Below are positions 25,659 through 33,780 of a DNA stretch of 64,000 nt, in pieces. Source of the stretch: Pseudotamlana haliotis. Lineage in GTDB: Bacteria > Bacteroidota > Bacteroidia > Flavobacteriales > Flavobacteriaceae. The stretch is from positions 90,415 to 154,414 of the forward strand of contig NZ_WAAT01000044.1 in the NCBI RefSeq assembly GCF_008806375.1, read 5' to 3'. The notes beneath the pieces were generated by a model, which made no database searches, was not told the DNA's origin, and worked only from the letters and a program-made list of their open reading frames with translations. The position numbers and the translations under genes were made by a program. Every line of letters starts with the position of its first letter. Positions within the stretch are counted from its first letter, which is position 1.

Positions 25659-28469
25659 TTATGGATTATAAATTAAAGAAAGGAAATAAGTTTGACCTAT
25701 GCTTCCTGATCCAATAACTTGAATGTATTCTTCACCAAATAAATTATTAGCAGAAGCTTTGATGGTTGATTTTATTGCAGGAATCGTATAACTAATTTGA
25801 GCATCTAAAACAACGGCTTCAGATATAGTTCCAGTAGCAAAAGGAGAAATCCATTCGTATTCAGAGTTCCATCTGATATTTGTGTTAAAACCAAAGTTGT
25901 TAAATAGTCTTTCTGAACCAAAAGTGAATTTCGCGGCATGCTCAGGCGTGTTAAATTCAGGAACAAAATCTGGATCTATAGTTTCGTTGTAATCTAACAA
26001 TTTGGTGTAGTTGTAAGATCCGTTAATAAAGAATTTTCTAAATTTTCTTTCTATACCAAATCCTAAGCCAATAGTTTCAATTGGTACTTCTGCATTAGTG
26101 TAAACCTGGTGCGTTAGAAATTGTTGTGAAAGTATTGCTGCTCCAATTCCTCCATATTCTGGAGCTATAGAAGAATCAATAAAGTATGGTGTAACGACCT
26201 TTTTGGTGTATATAAAGTCAGTATACTTGTTGTAATAAGCATTTAAATCAAAAGTGAATTTTCCAATACCTGCTCTATATCCAAGTTCGAATGATTCCAC
26301 CTTTTCAGCTTTTACCGCTTCAACTTTTTTAATTTCAAGTAAGTCTATGGCATCTTGAGGGTTGCTTGCTGGATTAAAGCTGTTAGCAAATCGCTGTACC
26401 GAACCAACAGAAAAAGAGCTATCATAAATATAATTTCCTGTTAAATCTACAGTTTGTGGGTTTGGACCTAGTAAAGGATTACTAAAATTAATGATCTGTG
26501 AGTAGTTTTCTAAATTGTCTTTAGCTGAACCTACCAAACTAATGAAACCATAGTTGGCACCATTGTATAAATCACTTGACGTAGGATTTCTAAATCCAGT
26601 TTGGAATGAAGCTCTAAGGTTACGTGTTTTTTTCTTACCTAATGCATAATTTACAGATACTCTAGGAGAGAAACTGCCTTCTAATTCTGATAGTTTATCA
26701 TATCTCACAGAACCAGTTAGTTTTAAACGTTCGTTTAATAATTTCTTTTGAACCTGACCATAGACGCCATAAACATTGTAAGTTATCTTGTCGTTAGCAT
26801 CATTAAAAACGGTTCCTTTAGAGTTTAGGCCGTACTCTTTAAAAGTTCCACCTAATTGAATTTCGGCAAAATTTATAAGGTCTCTAAAGTTGTAATTAAC
26901 ATCACTTTGTAAAGTGTAAGATTTATCTTGAAATCTAGATCCATTTGTTAGGTCATTACTTGTGCTTACCTCATTGAACGCTGCATCAAACTCATCGGTT
27001 CCAGGTTCAAAACGAGCTACACCTCCAACAGAGGTTGGTAGGTTCCCTGAATAGCCATCTACGTCATTGTAATCGGCAAATTCACGAGCCATAGTTATTA
27101 ACGTGTTGTTGTCAAAAGTAGGGTTGTCGTTTCTTATTTCTTCTAGGGCATTATCGAAATCTTGAAACCACTGGTTATTTGTTTTGGCTTTTTTGTTTAA
27201 GTTGATCGCTGTTCTTACCATATCATAAGAATCTCCAGCATTATCTGTAGTGTAATACGTTCTTAAAGTGAAATTCTTTGTTGTATAAGCTAGGCTCGAT
27301 TGTAAAACCAAGAAGTTCTTTAGTGTGGCACGTGTGTTTGTACCACTAAAGTTGGTACTACCATATGATACTTTTTGTTGTAATTTAATTTCAGAATCAT
27401 CAGTAGGTTTGATGTGAAAAGAAATGTCACCATTAAAGTTTTCAATTTTACCATCATTTAAATCAGCATCATTATATCCAGTTCTACTTACTGGACCGAT
27501 AACAGTATTTCCTGTAATTTCATCACCATAAATGTTTACAGCGTCAAAATATTGAATTGAAGGTAACCCGATATCAACAATATTTTTACTGCTTGTGTCA
27601 TTTGCAGTCCAATCTGTTCCATTGATATAGCTTAAGTTAAGTTTAATAGCTGTTTGGCCTCCTAATTTGGCAGCCCATCTTAATCCAAGATCATTAAAAG
27701 CATTAAGGCCAGCTGCTTCTTGATTGGTATATCCACGTGTATAATATGCTGATACACCTGTTTTTTCAAAAGGACTTATACTGTTAATGAACATAATACC
27801 ATTAAAGGCATTAGCACCATATAATGCCGATGAAGCTCCAGGTAGAATTTCTATATTCTCTACATCTAATTGATTCACACCTAATGAGTTACCAATAGAG
27901 GAGTTGAAAACTGGAATGGTGAATTCAGCACCATCAGCAAGTTGTAAGAAACGTGTGTTGGTTCCTTGGGCAAAACCACGAGTGTTAATGGTTTTACTAA
28001 CTAAATTGTTGCTATTAAGCTGTACTTCCTTGACATTCACTAATTCATCATAAAAGTTAGGACTTGTCCCGTTTAATATAGATTCTTTAGAGAGTGTTTC
28101 AATGGTAACTGGAGTTTCAATCTTTTTTTCTGTTGTTCTAGAAGCGGCTACTACGACCTGTGTTAAATCGGTAGTCTTTTCCTTAATCATTTGAACCAGT
28201 AAATTTCTTCCGTCTTTATAATCAAATAGTGTTTTTGTTAATTCTTTGTATTCAATGTAACTAAAGCTAACATCAATAGGGTAACTGCCATTGTATTCTG
28301 TTCTAAATTCACCTGTAAAATCAGATGTTGTTATAAAAGTATCGTTTAAATAAACGTTTACTCCTGTTAATGGCATGCCATCTGCGCCGATAATTTTTCC
28401 CTTAATTATGCTTTGGGAAAATGATGAGAGACCTACTAATAAAAGCAGAGTTGTAATTTTAAATTTCAT
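25659..28469 (-). CDS. TonB-dependent outer-membrane receptor
   Basis: The 936-residue protein has a signal peptide (1-19), a CarboxypepD_reg-like domain (about 20-110, IKGKIIGADGMPLTGVNVYL), a plug domain (about 115-230, with DVENIEILPGASSALYGANA) and a long barrel ending GQTYFLSLIYNP. It lacks a neighbouring SusD gene. A DUF547 protein gene lies 15 nt upstream in the same operon. The substrate is not predictable from sequence. The many acidic/aromatic loops are typical of siderophore- or organic-substrate receptors of this phylum. Confidence 0.88.
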   Translation of the reverse strand: MKFKITTLLLLVGLSSFSQSIIKGKIIGADGMPLTGVNVYLNDTFITTSDFTGEFRTEYNGSYPIDVSFSYIEYKELTKTLFDYKDGRNLLVQMIKEKTTDLTQVVVAASRTTEKKIETPVTIETLSKESILNGTSPNFYDELVNVKEVQLNSNNLVSKTINTRGFAQGTNTRFLQLADGAEFTIPVFNSSIGNSLGVNQLDVENIEILPGASSALYGANAFNGIMFINSISPFEKTGVSAYYTRGYTNQEAAGLNAFNDLGLRWAAKLGGQTAIKLNLSYINGTDWTANDTSSKNIVDIGLPSIQYFDAVNIYGDEITGNTVIGPVSRTGYNDADLNDGKIENFNGDISFHIKPTDDSEIKLQQKVSYGSTNFSGTNTRATLKNFLVLQSSLAYTTKNFTLRTYYTTDNAGDSYDMVRTAINLNKKAKTNNQWFQDFDNALEEIRNDNPTFDNNTLITMAREFADYNDVDGYSGNLPTSVGGVARFEPGTDEFDAAFNEVSTSNDLTNGSRFQDKSYTLQSDVNYNFRDLINFAEIQLGGTFKEYGLNSKGTVFNDANDKITYNVYGVYGQVQKKLLNERLKLTGSVRYDKLSELEGSFSPRVSVNYALGKKKTRNLRASFQTGFRNPTSSDLYNGANYGFISLVGSAKDNLENYSQIINFSNPLLGPNPQTVDLTGNYIYDSSFSVGSVQRFANSFNPASNPQDAIDLLEIKKVEAVKAEKVESFELGYRAGIGKFTFDLNAYYNKYTDFIYTKKVVTPYFIDSSIAPEYGGIGAAILSQQFLTHQVYTNAEVPIETIGLGFGIERKFRKFFINGSYNYTKLLDYNETIDPDFVPEFNTPEHAAKFTFGSERLFNNFGFNTNIRWNSEYEWISPFATGTISEAVVLDAQISYTIPAIKSTIKASANNLFGEEYIQVIGSGSIGQTYFLSLIYNP

Positions 28470-28484
28470 AGAGTTTGGTTATTG

Positions 28485-29201
28485 TTAATATAATTCTTTG
28501 CTTAGAGTCCAGTCGAAGCTAGAATAGCTTATATTGGTGTCGTTTGTAATCTGTTTGTCTTCTAGGTATTTATTTATAAATGAGTTTAGGTCTTCAAAAT
28601 CTGAAGCATGCCACTTAAATATTGGTGATAGTATAGCTTCATTGGTAGTTTTTGAAAAATAGTTTTTACTAGAGTCATTTATAAAGTTCTTAGCGGCAGA
28701 TTCCAATTGTAGTTCTAATGTTTCTGCAGAGTAAGGCTCTCTACTTAATTTTGGTGAGGACATAGAAGTGTTGTTTAGTGCAAAATACATTCTAGGATCG
28801 CCCATTTCTTCTATCATGATATTTTCAATATCGTCTAAAGAAACTTTTTGCCCATTAATATTAATGAATTCAATGTTGAAGGGTGCTTGAATGTATTTTA
28901 TAGATTTTAACGGGTAGTAGTCAGATACCAGTTTGAGCATGTTAAAATTATACACGTTAATCCAATAAGCTTTTGTTTCTGGTTTGGTCCAGCTGTTATT
29001 TGGGGTTATCTTAGACAATCCGACAACAATCTCATTTAGAGATTCTTTATTTTTTACTAATTTTTCATATTTAATAAACCCTTCATTTGAAACATGCTTC
29101 TTAAGAAAATCCTTTAGCTCAGAATTGTCAATGGACTGAGAATGTCCCAAGCAGCATAAGAGTATGATTAGTAGGCTGGTTAATTTTCGTTTTAAGTTCA
29201 T
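28485..29201 (-). CDS. DUF547 family exported protein
   Basis: The 238-residue protein has an N-terminal signal peptide (cleavage near GHSQ, residue 22) and a DUF547 domain (about 70-200) with the family pattern KAYWINVYNFNMLKLV and a later YFALNNTSMSSPKL stretch. DUF547 proteins have a fold related to papain-like and transglutaminase-like enzymes, but activity is unproven. It is the first gene of a two-gene operon with the TonB receptor, which suggests periplasmic handling of the imported substrate; that is inference. Confidence 0.85.
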   Translation of the reverse strand: MNLKRKLTSLLIILLCCLGHSQSIDNSELKDFLKKHVSNEGFIKYEKLVKNKESLNEIVVGLSKITPNNSWTKPETKAYWINVYNFNMLKLVSDYYPLKSIKYIQAPFNIEFININGQKVSLDDIENIMIEEMGDPRMYFALNNTSMSSPKLSREPYSAETLELQLESAAKNFINDSSKNYFSKTTNEAILSPIFKWHASDFEDLNSFINKYLEDKQITNDTNISYSSFDWTLSKELY

Positions 29202-29290
29202 AGTTAATAATTTGGTTTTTTTAGTGTTAATTTTTTAAAAGACATGTAGGTTCTTTAGCCATTGATATGGCTTAAATAAAAAAGCAGCAG

Positions 29291-29318
29291 CAAAAATATA
29301 TATTCTATGCATGCATAG
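29291..29318 (-). promoter_or_regulatory. Candidate promoter and operator for the DUF547-TonB operon
   Basis: On the minus strand TATTTTTG (29298-29291) matches the Bacteroidota -7 consensus TAnnTTTG, about 90 bp before the ATG. A perfect 14-bp palindrome CTATGCATGCATAG (29305-29318) lies just upstream, where the spacer between -33 and -7 would be, so a repressor bound there could block initiation. The regulator is unknown. Confidence 0.4.
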
Positions 29319-29567
29319 TTGTTTAAAAGTTATTTATGCGAAACATTTAATTTTGGGAAAGAAATATTATGATGTTTAAAAAAATCAGTACAAAATTATA
29401 GTAGTATCTTAATCTGATTCGGTTTTTGCCTCATAATATATACAACAACAAGTTAAAAACTGTAGGCGTAATCTGTAGTGAGTTTGCATTTCATCGAATA
29501 AAAATCCTATTAAACGTTTAATGAAAAGTTAATTTTAGAATTTACTTGCGGAAAGTTCTTGTTATAA

Positions 29568-29612
29568 AAAAAAATCCTTCTGAAAACATCATGTTTTCAG
29601 AAGGATTTTTTT
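29568..29612. terminator. Rho-independent terminator
   Basis: Long arms with core ATCCTTCTGAAAACAT and ATGTTTTCAGAAGGAT, bounded by A-run and T-run, lie 17 bp after the minus-strand ArsC-like gene. U-runs exist on both strands. Confidence 0.88.
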
Positions 29613-29628
29613 AACCATTAACCATTAA

Positions 29629-30081
29629 CTAAACAAACTTTTCATCTTCAGTTGTAGATGATGTTGTAGGTGATTCGCCGTTAGGTTTTTTTTCAAGTCC
29701 TGCAGAATCAACCCCGAAAAACTGAAGGATTTCCGATCGGCCTTCAATTTGCTTCGCATTTGCGCCGACAATGGCTATAGGTTTCTGAAGTAACTCCGTG
29801 TTGTTGTTTAAAATTTTAAGCCAATCATCACAGTTAAAATCTTCGGTATTACCAAGGTCTTGATCCCCAATGGTAAAAAGTTTGTTTATAGGTTTTTTTA
29901 GCGCATCGGTAAGCTCTACCCAAATGGTGTCACCTAATTTTTCATTGCTAATATCTATAACTTCAACTTTCTTGTCTATGCCTTGAATGTATCCAAGAAC
30001 TTGTTTTCCTAGGTGTGACTTTGAGCTGTATATGTAAGTCAGTTGTTTTTTATCTCGTGCTAAAATTGACATGTTTTTCAT
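29629..30081 (-). CDS. ArsC-like protein lacking the catalytic cysteine
   Basis: The 150-residue thioredoxin-fold protein has the spacing of the arsenate reductase (ArsC/Spx) family: a first beta strand TYIYSSKSHLGKQVLG, a central IDIS strand, and the late DWLKILNNNTELLQKPIAIVG segment that matches the family's NPxLLxRPI pattern. Where ArsC proteins carry a Cys, this one has SSKSHLGK, so reductase chemistry is not expected. The C-terminal 20 residues are Ser/Thr/Glu-rich. It lies 64 nt downstream of a peroxiredoxin-like gene on the same strand. Similar Cys-less proteins occur in other Flavobacteriaceae; the role is unknown. Confidence 0.72.
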   Translation of the reverse strand: MKNMSILARDKKQLTYIYSSKSHLGKQVLGYIQGIDKKVEVIDISNEKLGDTIWVELTDALKKPINKLFTIGDQDLGNTEDFNCDDWLKILNNNTELLQKPIAIVGANAKQIEGRSEILQFFGVDSAGLEKKPNGESPTTSSTTEDEKFV

Positions 30082-30145
30082 GGTTTAAAACTTTAATTAT
30101 TAAGGTGTGTGTTTCAGGTGAACGGAAATACTGTTGTGGAACTTC

Positions 30146-30655
30146 TTATTTTCCGCCGCGTGCTGGGTAATCATTTTTAGTAACAAAATCAATAGCATTT
30201 AATATGTCATCCATAGGTGGTCTAGCAAACGGCATGGTTTGAATTGAACTCGCATAGAGTGAAAAATCTGGACGAATGATAAATAATCCAGGCTCAGAGA
30301 ATTCGTCAGGCTCTTTATCTGAAATGGCTTCAGAAATAAATAAGCCCCAATTTCTGGCTTCTTTTATAGATAGTCCGTATGCTATAGGCAATTTAGAGAT
30401 TCCCCAGTCTTCAGCTGATTGTTGTGCACGTTCTTGAGTGTCGCAACTCATGGCGATTAAATTAACACCACGTTCTTCAAATTCTGGAAGTTTTTCTTCT
30501 ATTTCTTGCAATTGTTTTTTACAAACGGGGCAGTGTAGTCCTCTGTAAAATACTAAAATGATGAAGCTTTTACATTTTTGAGATTTGAGATCCCAGTTTG
30601 AGCCATCGGTTAAGGGTAAGCTTAATGCGGGTACTTCTGTTTTTGGAATTGTCAT
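30146..30655 (-). CDS. AhpC/TSA-type peroxiredoxin-like redoxin
   Basis: The 169-residue protein has a thioredoxin-like fold with LVFYRGLHCPVCKKQL, in which C42 aligns with the peroxidatic cysteine and C45 gives a CxxC arrangement. The conserved AMSCDTQERAQQSA helix start follows, and then GLFIIRPDFSLYA. The group (redoxin/AhpC-TSA) reduces peroxides or acts as a thiol-disulfide enzyme. No signal peptide is seen, so it is cytoplasmic. It is likely co-transcribed with the ArsC-like gene downstream, which together suggests a thiol or oxidant stress unit. Confidence 0.87.
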   Translation of the reverse strand: MTIPKTEVPALSLPLTDGSNWDLKSQKCKSFIILVFYRGLHCPVCKKQLQEIEEKLPEFEERGVNLIAMSCDTQERAQQSAEDWGISKLPIAYGLSIKEARNWGLFISEAISDKEPDEFSEPGLFIIRPDFSLYASSIQTMPFARPPMDDILNAIDFVTKNDYPARGGK

Positions 30656-30738
30656 GTCTTTTATATCTTTATTTTTTAGGTTCTATATATGAAAACTCCC
30701 CGTTAAGGGAGTTTGATAATTAGTATTTTATACTAATG

Positions 30739-30882
30739 TTATTTTTTATTTTGTTGTTCCTTAATGGTGTTTTTGTCTATATCAAAAGTGTTATTTTCAA
30801 TGTCAGTATGACCATTAGGGTTTGTTGGGTGTTTTTGTTCCTTCTTAGGTTTGAACTTTCTTTTATCTTTTATTTCTCCCAT
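30739..30882 (-). CDS. Small hydrophilic protein of unknown function
   Basis: From the ATG at 30882 the product has 47 residues (MGEIKDKRKFKPKKEQKHP...), rich in Lys, Asn and Asp, with no membrane segment and probably disordered. The in-frame upstream start adds 23 residues of different character and is less likely. Similar short Lys/Asn-rich proteins occur in Flavobacteriaceae. It lies 83 bp upstream of the peroxiredoxin gene on the same strand. Coding status is not certain. Confidence 0.45.
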   Translation of the reverse strand: MGEIKDKRKFKPKKEQKHPTNPNGHTDIENNTFDIDKNTIKEQQNKK

Positions 30883-31144
30883 TGTTCTATGTTTTATAAT
30901 GTTATTAATATTTAAGACATCACTTTGATGTACAACTAATTTACATAACAAATACTCATAGTCTTAACGCTTATCATAAGAATATTAACTCATTCGTACT
31001 GAGTCTTATGTGTTGAAAATGAATGCGATACGCGTTAAAAATCTTGAGTTTTGCGTTAATGCGGTTTAATACCTGTAGTTATCTTTAAGTACTATTAATT
31101 AGAAATAATAACGGTTGAATTGAATATGAATTAAAACTTAAAAT

Positions 31145-31461
31145 ATGGGACGGTGTTATGAAAGTTGTATTGCAGCTTGACAAAAATGCTTAACCGAATG
31201 TCAAAAATGCCTTTCTGAAATGATGGGTAAAGAAAGTAAAAATGATTGTCAACCTGTTGTATGCTTTGTGTAGAAGCTTGTATGTTATTTATAAAGTTTA
31301 TGATTGCTGATAGCCCTTTTGCTAAAAAGTATTGTAGGCTATGTGCTGAGGTTTGTGAGTGGTGTGCCCAACAATGCCAACAACACGATCACGAACATTG
31401 TCAAGCCTGTGCAGCGGCTTGTACAAAATGTGCTCAAGAATGTCGTGTACACATGGTTTAA
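31145..31461 (+). pseudogene. Broken four-helix copper-binding (DUF326/Csp-like) Cys-rich protein gene
   Basis: From ATG 31145 the frame reads MGRCYESCIAA, then a TGA stop at 31178-31180 exactly where a Cys is expected (SCIAA-C-QKC), and continues QKCLTECQKCLSEMMG up to about 31249. There the frame shifts by one missing base, and the remaining Cys-rich part (TCCMLCVEAC ... CQACAAACTKCAQECRVHMV) continues in another frame to 31461. The rebuilt protein of about 105 residues has the regular CxxxC and CxxC spacing of small copper-storage-like four-helix bundles. Two lesions imply a pseudogene. The second part can be read as a 71-residue ORF from TTG 31246. Confidence 0.82.
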
Positions 31462-31473
31462 AATCCTTAAATT

Positions 31474-32211
31474 ATGATTAGATTTAAGGCAACTATGGAA
31501 TCTTTAAATATCAAAATCATGTTGAATGGCTTTATGCATTGGTATGGGCAAAACAAAGTTGTAAACCAGTTAGCGGGCGTTTTTTTTAAAATTGCTATAG
31601 TTTTTTTATGTTTGCAAGCAAATCAAGTTATGTCTCAAAATACCAATCACATTATACCTCATAGTATCGCTAAAGAAGTGAGTAAAGCTTTGTCTTTTTA
31701 CCCTGAATTGAGTGATGTTTCTATTGTGTTTAAATTTAAGCGTCACATTAAAAAATCGACCATGCAGGCCCAGCCGCTTTTTGGGAGTTTTTTTAAAAGT
31801 CGAAAAAACCGCTCGTATGTGATTCGTATTAGTGAACGCATAAAAATTGCAGACACGGTGTTTAAAACTGAAGACATTCCATCCGATGTAATGATTGGTT
31901 GGATAGGGCATGAGTTAGGCCATGTTATGGACTATCAAAACATGAGGAACTCAGAGTTATTAAGGTTTGGGGTGAATTACATATTTTCAGATAAGCATAT
32001 TGTAGAGGCCGAAAGAGCTGCTGATACCTTTGCGGTAACTCACGGTATGGCTGAATATATTGTAGCCACAAAAAACTTCATCTTAAATAATGCCGATATT
32101 GAAAACGATTATAAACTAAGAATTAAAAAGTATTACCTATCTCCAGAGGAAATCATGGAAATGGTGGAAGAAGCTAAAGAAGAAGAAACTGATGATCATC
32201 AAGCGGGCTGA
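31474..32211 (+). CDS. Secreted or membrane-anchored HExxH zinc-peptidase-like protein
   Basis: The 245-residue protein carries GHELGHVMDY (H146, E147, H150), a gluzincin-type HExxH zinc motif, and a downstream VEAERAADTFAV helix that could give the third Glu ligand, as in M48-like peptidases. The N-terminus is long; ATG at 31474, 31495 or 31519 are possible starts. The hydrophobic segment GVFFKIAIVFLCLQANQVMSQ (about residues 35-55), quoted in part, suggests export with cleavage near MSQ, and the 31519 start would suit a signal peptide best. It overlaps the convergent GH3 gene by 13 bp. The target is unknown. Confidence 0.72.
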   Translation: MIRFKATMESLNIKIMLNGFMHWYGQNKVVNQLAGVFFKIAIVFLCLQANQVMSQNTNHIIPHSIAKEVSKALSFYPELSDVSIVFKFKRHIKKSTMQAQPLFGSFFKSRKNRSYVIRISERIKIADTVFKTEDIPSDVMIGWIGHELGHVMDYQNMRNSELLRFGVNYIFSDKHIVEAERAADTFAVTHGMAEYIVATKNFILNNADIENDYKLRIKKYYLSPEEIMEMVEEAKEEETDDHQAG

Positions 32212-33731
32212 GTTTCTTTGACGAAATCTTCCCATTCTTTAAATTTTTCTTCATTCATCACACGTTCCATTTTAACTTGGCCACCTTTCTTTTTGTTGGC
32301 GCCACTCCACTCATGAAATATAGATGATTTTACCACGTTTACTTTAACGCCTTTTAGAGCTTTAGAGCGTGCTACTTTATAGTTTTTATTTGCATCAGCT
32401 AAGAAATTGTCTAGTAAATCAGCAATTTTTTCTGAATCTACATGTTCTAAATCAGAACCTAAATACCAACTGTGATAAAAATCATCGTCAAAGCGCTTGG
32501 CAGCTAGGGTGTATTCAGGAATTTTTACATCCAATTGCTCCTCTAAGTATTGAACGGCATCATCCATTTTGTTTACTGAAAGCTGAGAGCCAACCGTGTT
32601 TAAGAAAAACTTGGTGCGCCCCGTGATAACAATTTCAGCACGTTCAAGATCGGTAAAAGCAATGGTGTCTCCAATTAAATAACGCCAAGCACCACTTACG
32701 GTAGAAATGATAAGCACGTAATCTTGATCGAGTTCAACTTCGGCTAAAGTTAAACAAGGTGCGCTATCTTTAATTGAGCCATCTTGATTAATGTAGTCTG
32801 GGTTAAAAGGTACGAATTCAAAGTAAATACCATTGTCAACAATCAATTTCATGGCATGGGTTTCCGGGCGTTCTTGATAGGCAATAAAACCTTCAGACGC
32901 TAAATAAGTGTCAATAATGGTTATTGGTTTTTCAAGTAAGGCATTGAAACTTTTTTCATAAGGGCCAAAGGCAACGCCTCCAGAAGTGTATACTTGCAAA
33001 TTAGGCCAGATATCATGAATCGTTTTAACATTATGATATTTTATTACTTCAGCAAGCATGAGTTCTAGCCACGAAGGGATGCCACTTAAAGCGCCAATAT
33101 CCCAATTTTTGGCATTTTCGGCAATGTGCTTAACGCGCTCATCCCAGTCGTCAATTTTTGCAATTTTTTCGCCTGGTTTATAGTAGCCGCGAAACCAGTC
33201 TGGGATTTTACTGGCACTAATGCCACTAATTTCACCTTCTAAGTGGTCTTTGTTTTTCTCTAGGTCGGTTGAACTGCCTAGCATCATAATTTCTTTTTCA
33301 AAAAAATCGGCAGGTAAATCGAAATTACTAAGCGCGAAGACCTGTTTTATTCCCGCTTGCTGAATGGCTTCAACCATAGCATCAGTTACAGGAATACGTT
33401 TGCTGGTTTTCCCTGTGGTACCTGAACTTAAAGCAAAATAATTAGGTTTGCCTGGCCAAGTGATATCTTTTTCACCGTCTAAGAGTTTTTTCCACCAGTT
33501 TTGATACATTTTATCATAATCATGATAAGGAATGTTTTCAGCGAAAGCTTTGCTGGGATGGTCATTTTCTAAAATGCTTTCAAACGAATAATATTTGCCA
33601 AAAGCAGTGTTTTTAGCCGTTTTAAGGAGTTTTTTTAAAACCTTTTCTTGTGCTTCAACAGGGTTTGCTTCAGGAGTTATGACATCTCTTAAATTAATAA
33701 CACCTTTGATAATATTTCCAATTATAGCCAT
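32199..33731 (-). CDS. GH3 family acyl-acid amido-synthetase-like protein
   Basis: The 510-residue protein matches the GH3 family, acyl-adenylating enzymes best known in plants for conjugating jasmonate or auxin to amino acids. The ATP/AMP phosphate loop is ALSSGTTGKTSKRIPVT (about 104-120). Further family patterns are YTSGGVAFGPYEK (about 245) and the DTYLASEGF stretch (about 275). Many Bacteroidota carry a GH3 gene of this size whose substrate is unknown. Its ALDH neighbour starts 49 bp upstream on the same strand, suggesting one operon. Confidence 0.85.
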   Translation of the reverse strand: MAIIGNIIKGVINLRDVITPEANPVEAQEKVLKKLLKTAKNTAFGKYYSFESILENDHPSKAFAENIPYHDYDKMYQNWWKKLLDGEKDITWPGKPNYFALSSGTTGKTSKRIPVTDAMVEAIQQAGIKQVFALSNFDLPADFFEKEIMMLGSSTDLEKNKDHLEGEISGISASKIPDWFRGYYKPGEKIAKIDDWDERVKHIAENAKNWDIGALSGIPSWLELMLAEVIKYHNVKTIHDIWPNLQVYTSGGVAFGPYEKSFNALLEKPITIIDTYLASEGFIAYQERPETHAMKLIVDNGIYFEFVPFNPDYINQDGSIKDSAPCLTLAEVELDQDYVLIISTVSGAWRYLIGDTIAFTDLERAEIVITGRTKFFLNTVGSQLSVNKMDDAVQYLEEQLDVKIPEYTLAAKRFDDDFYHSWYLGSDLEHVDSEKIADLLDNFLADANKNYKVARSKALKGVKVNVVKSSIFHEWSGANKKKGGQVKMERVMNEEKFKEWEDFVKETQPA

Positions 33732-33780
33732 GATTTATTTTTTTTTTTTTTTGATGAATGTTCAGAATACGGTTATATTT

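Larger units (their letters stand above)
29202..29628. other. Intergenic region upstream of the DUF547-TonB operon
   Basis: This 427-bp gap contains, reading on the minus strand, the terminator of the downstream ArsC-like gene (29568-29612), a stretch with no recognised feature, then a palindrome (29305-29318) and a -7-like box (29291-29298) that could drive the DUF547 operon. I see no ORF supported by composition. Confidence 0.5.

Noticed and set aside
31178-31180. TGA in the Cys-rich gene as a selenocysteine codon
   Set aside because: A frame change 70 bp later also breaks the gene and no SECIS-like stem was recognised after the TGA, so decay is simpler.
33736-33752. Poly-T tract as a phase-variation switch
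   Set aside because: It lies in the 49-bp gap upstream of GH3 rather than in a coding frame; it may vary spacing but no switch is supported.
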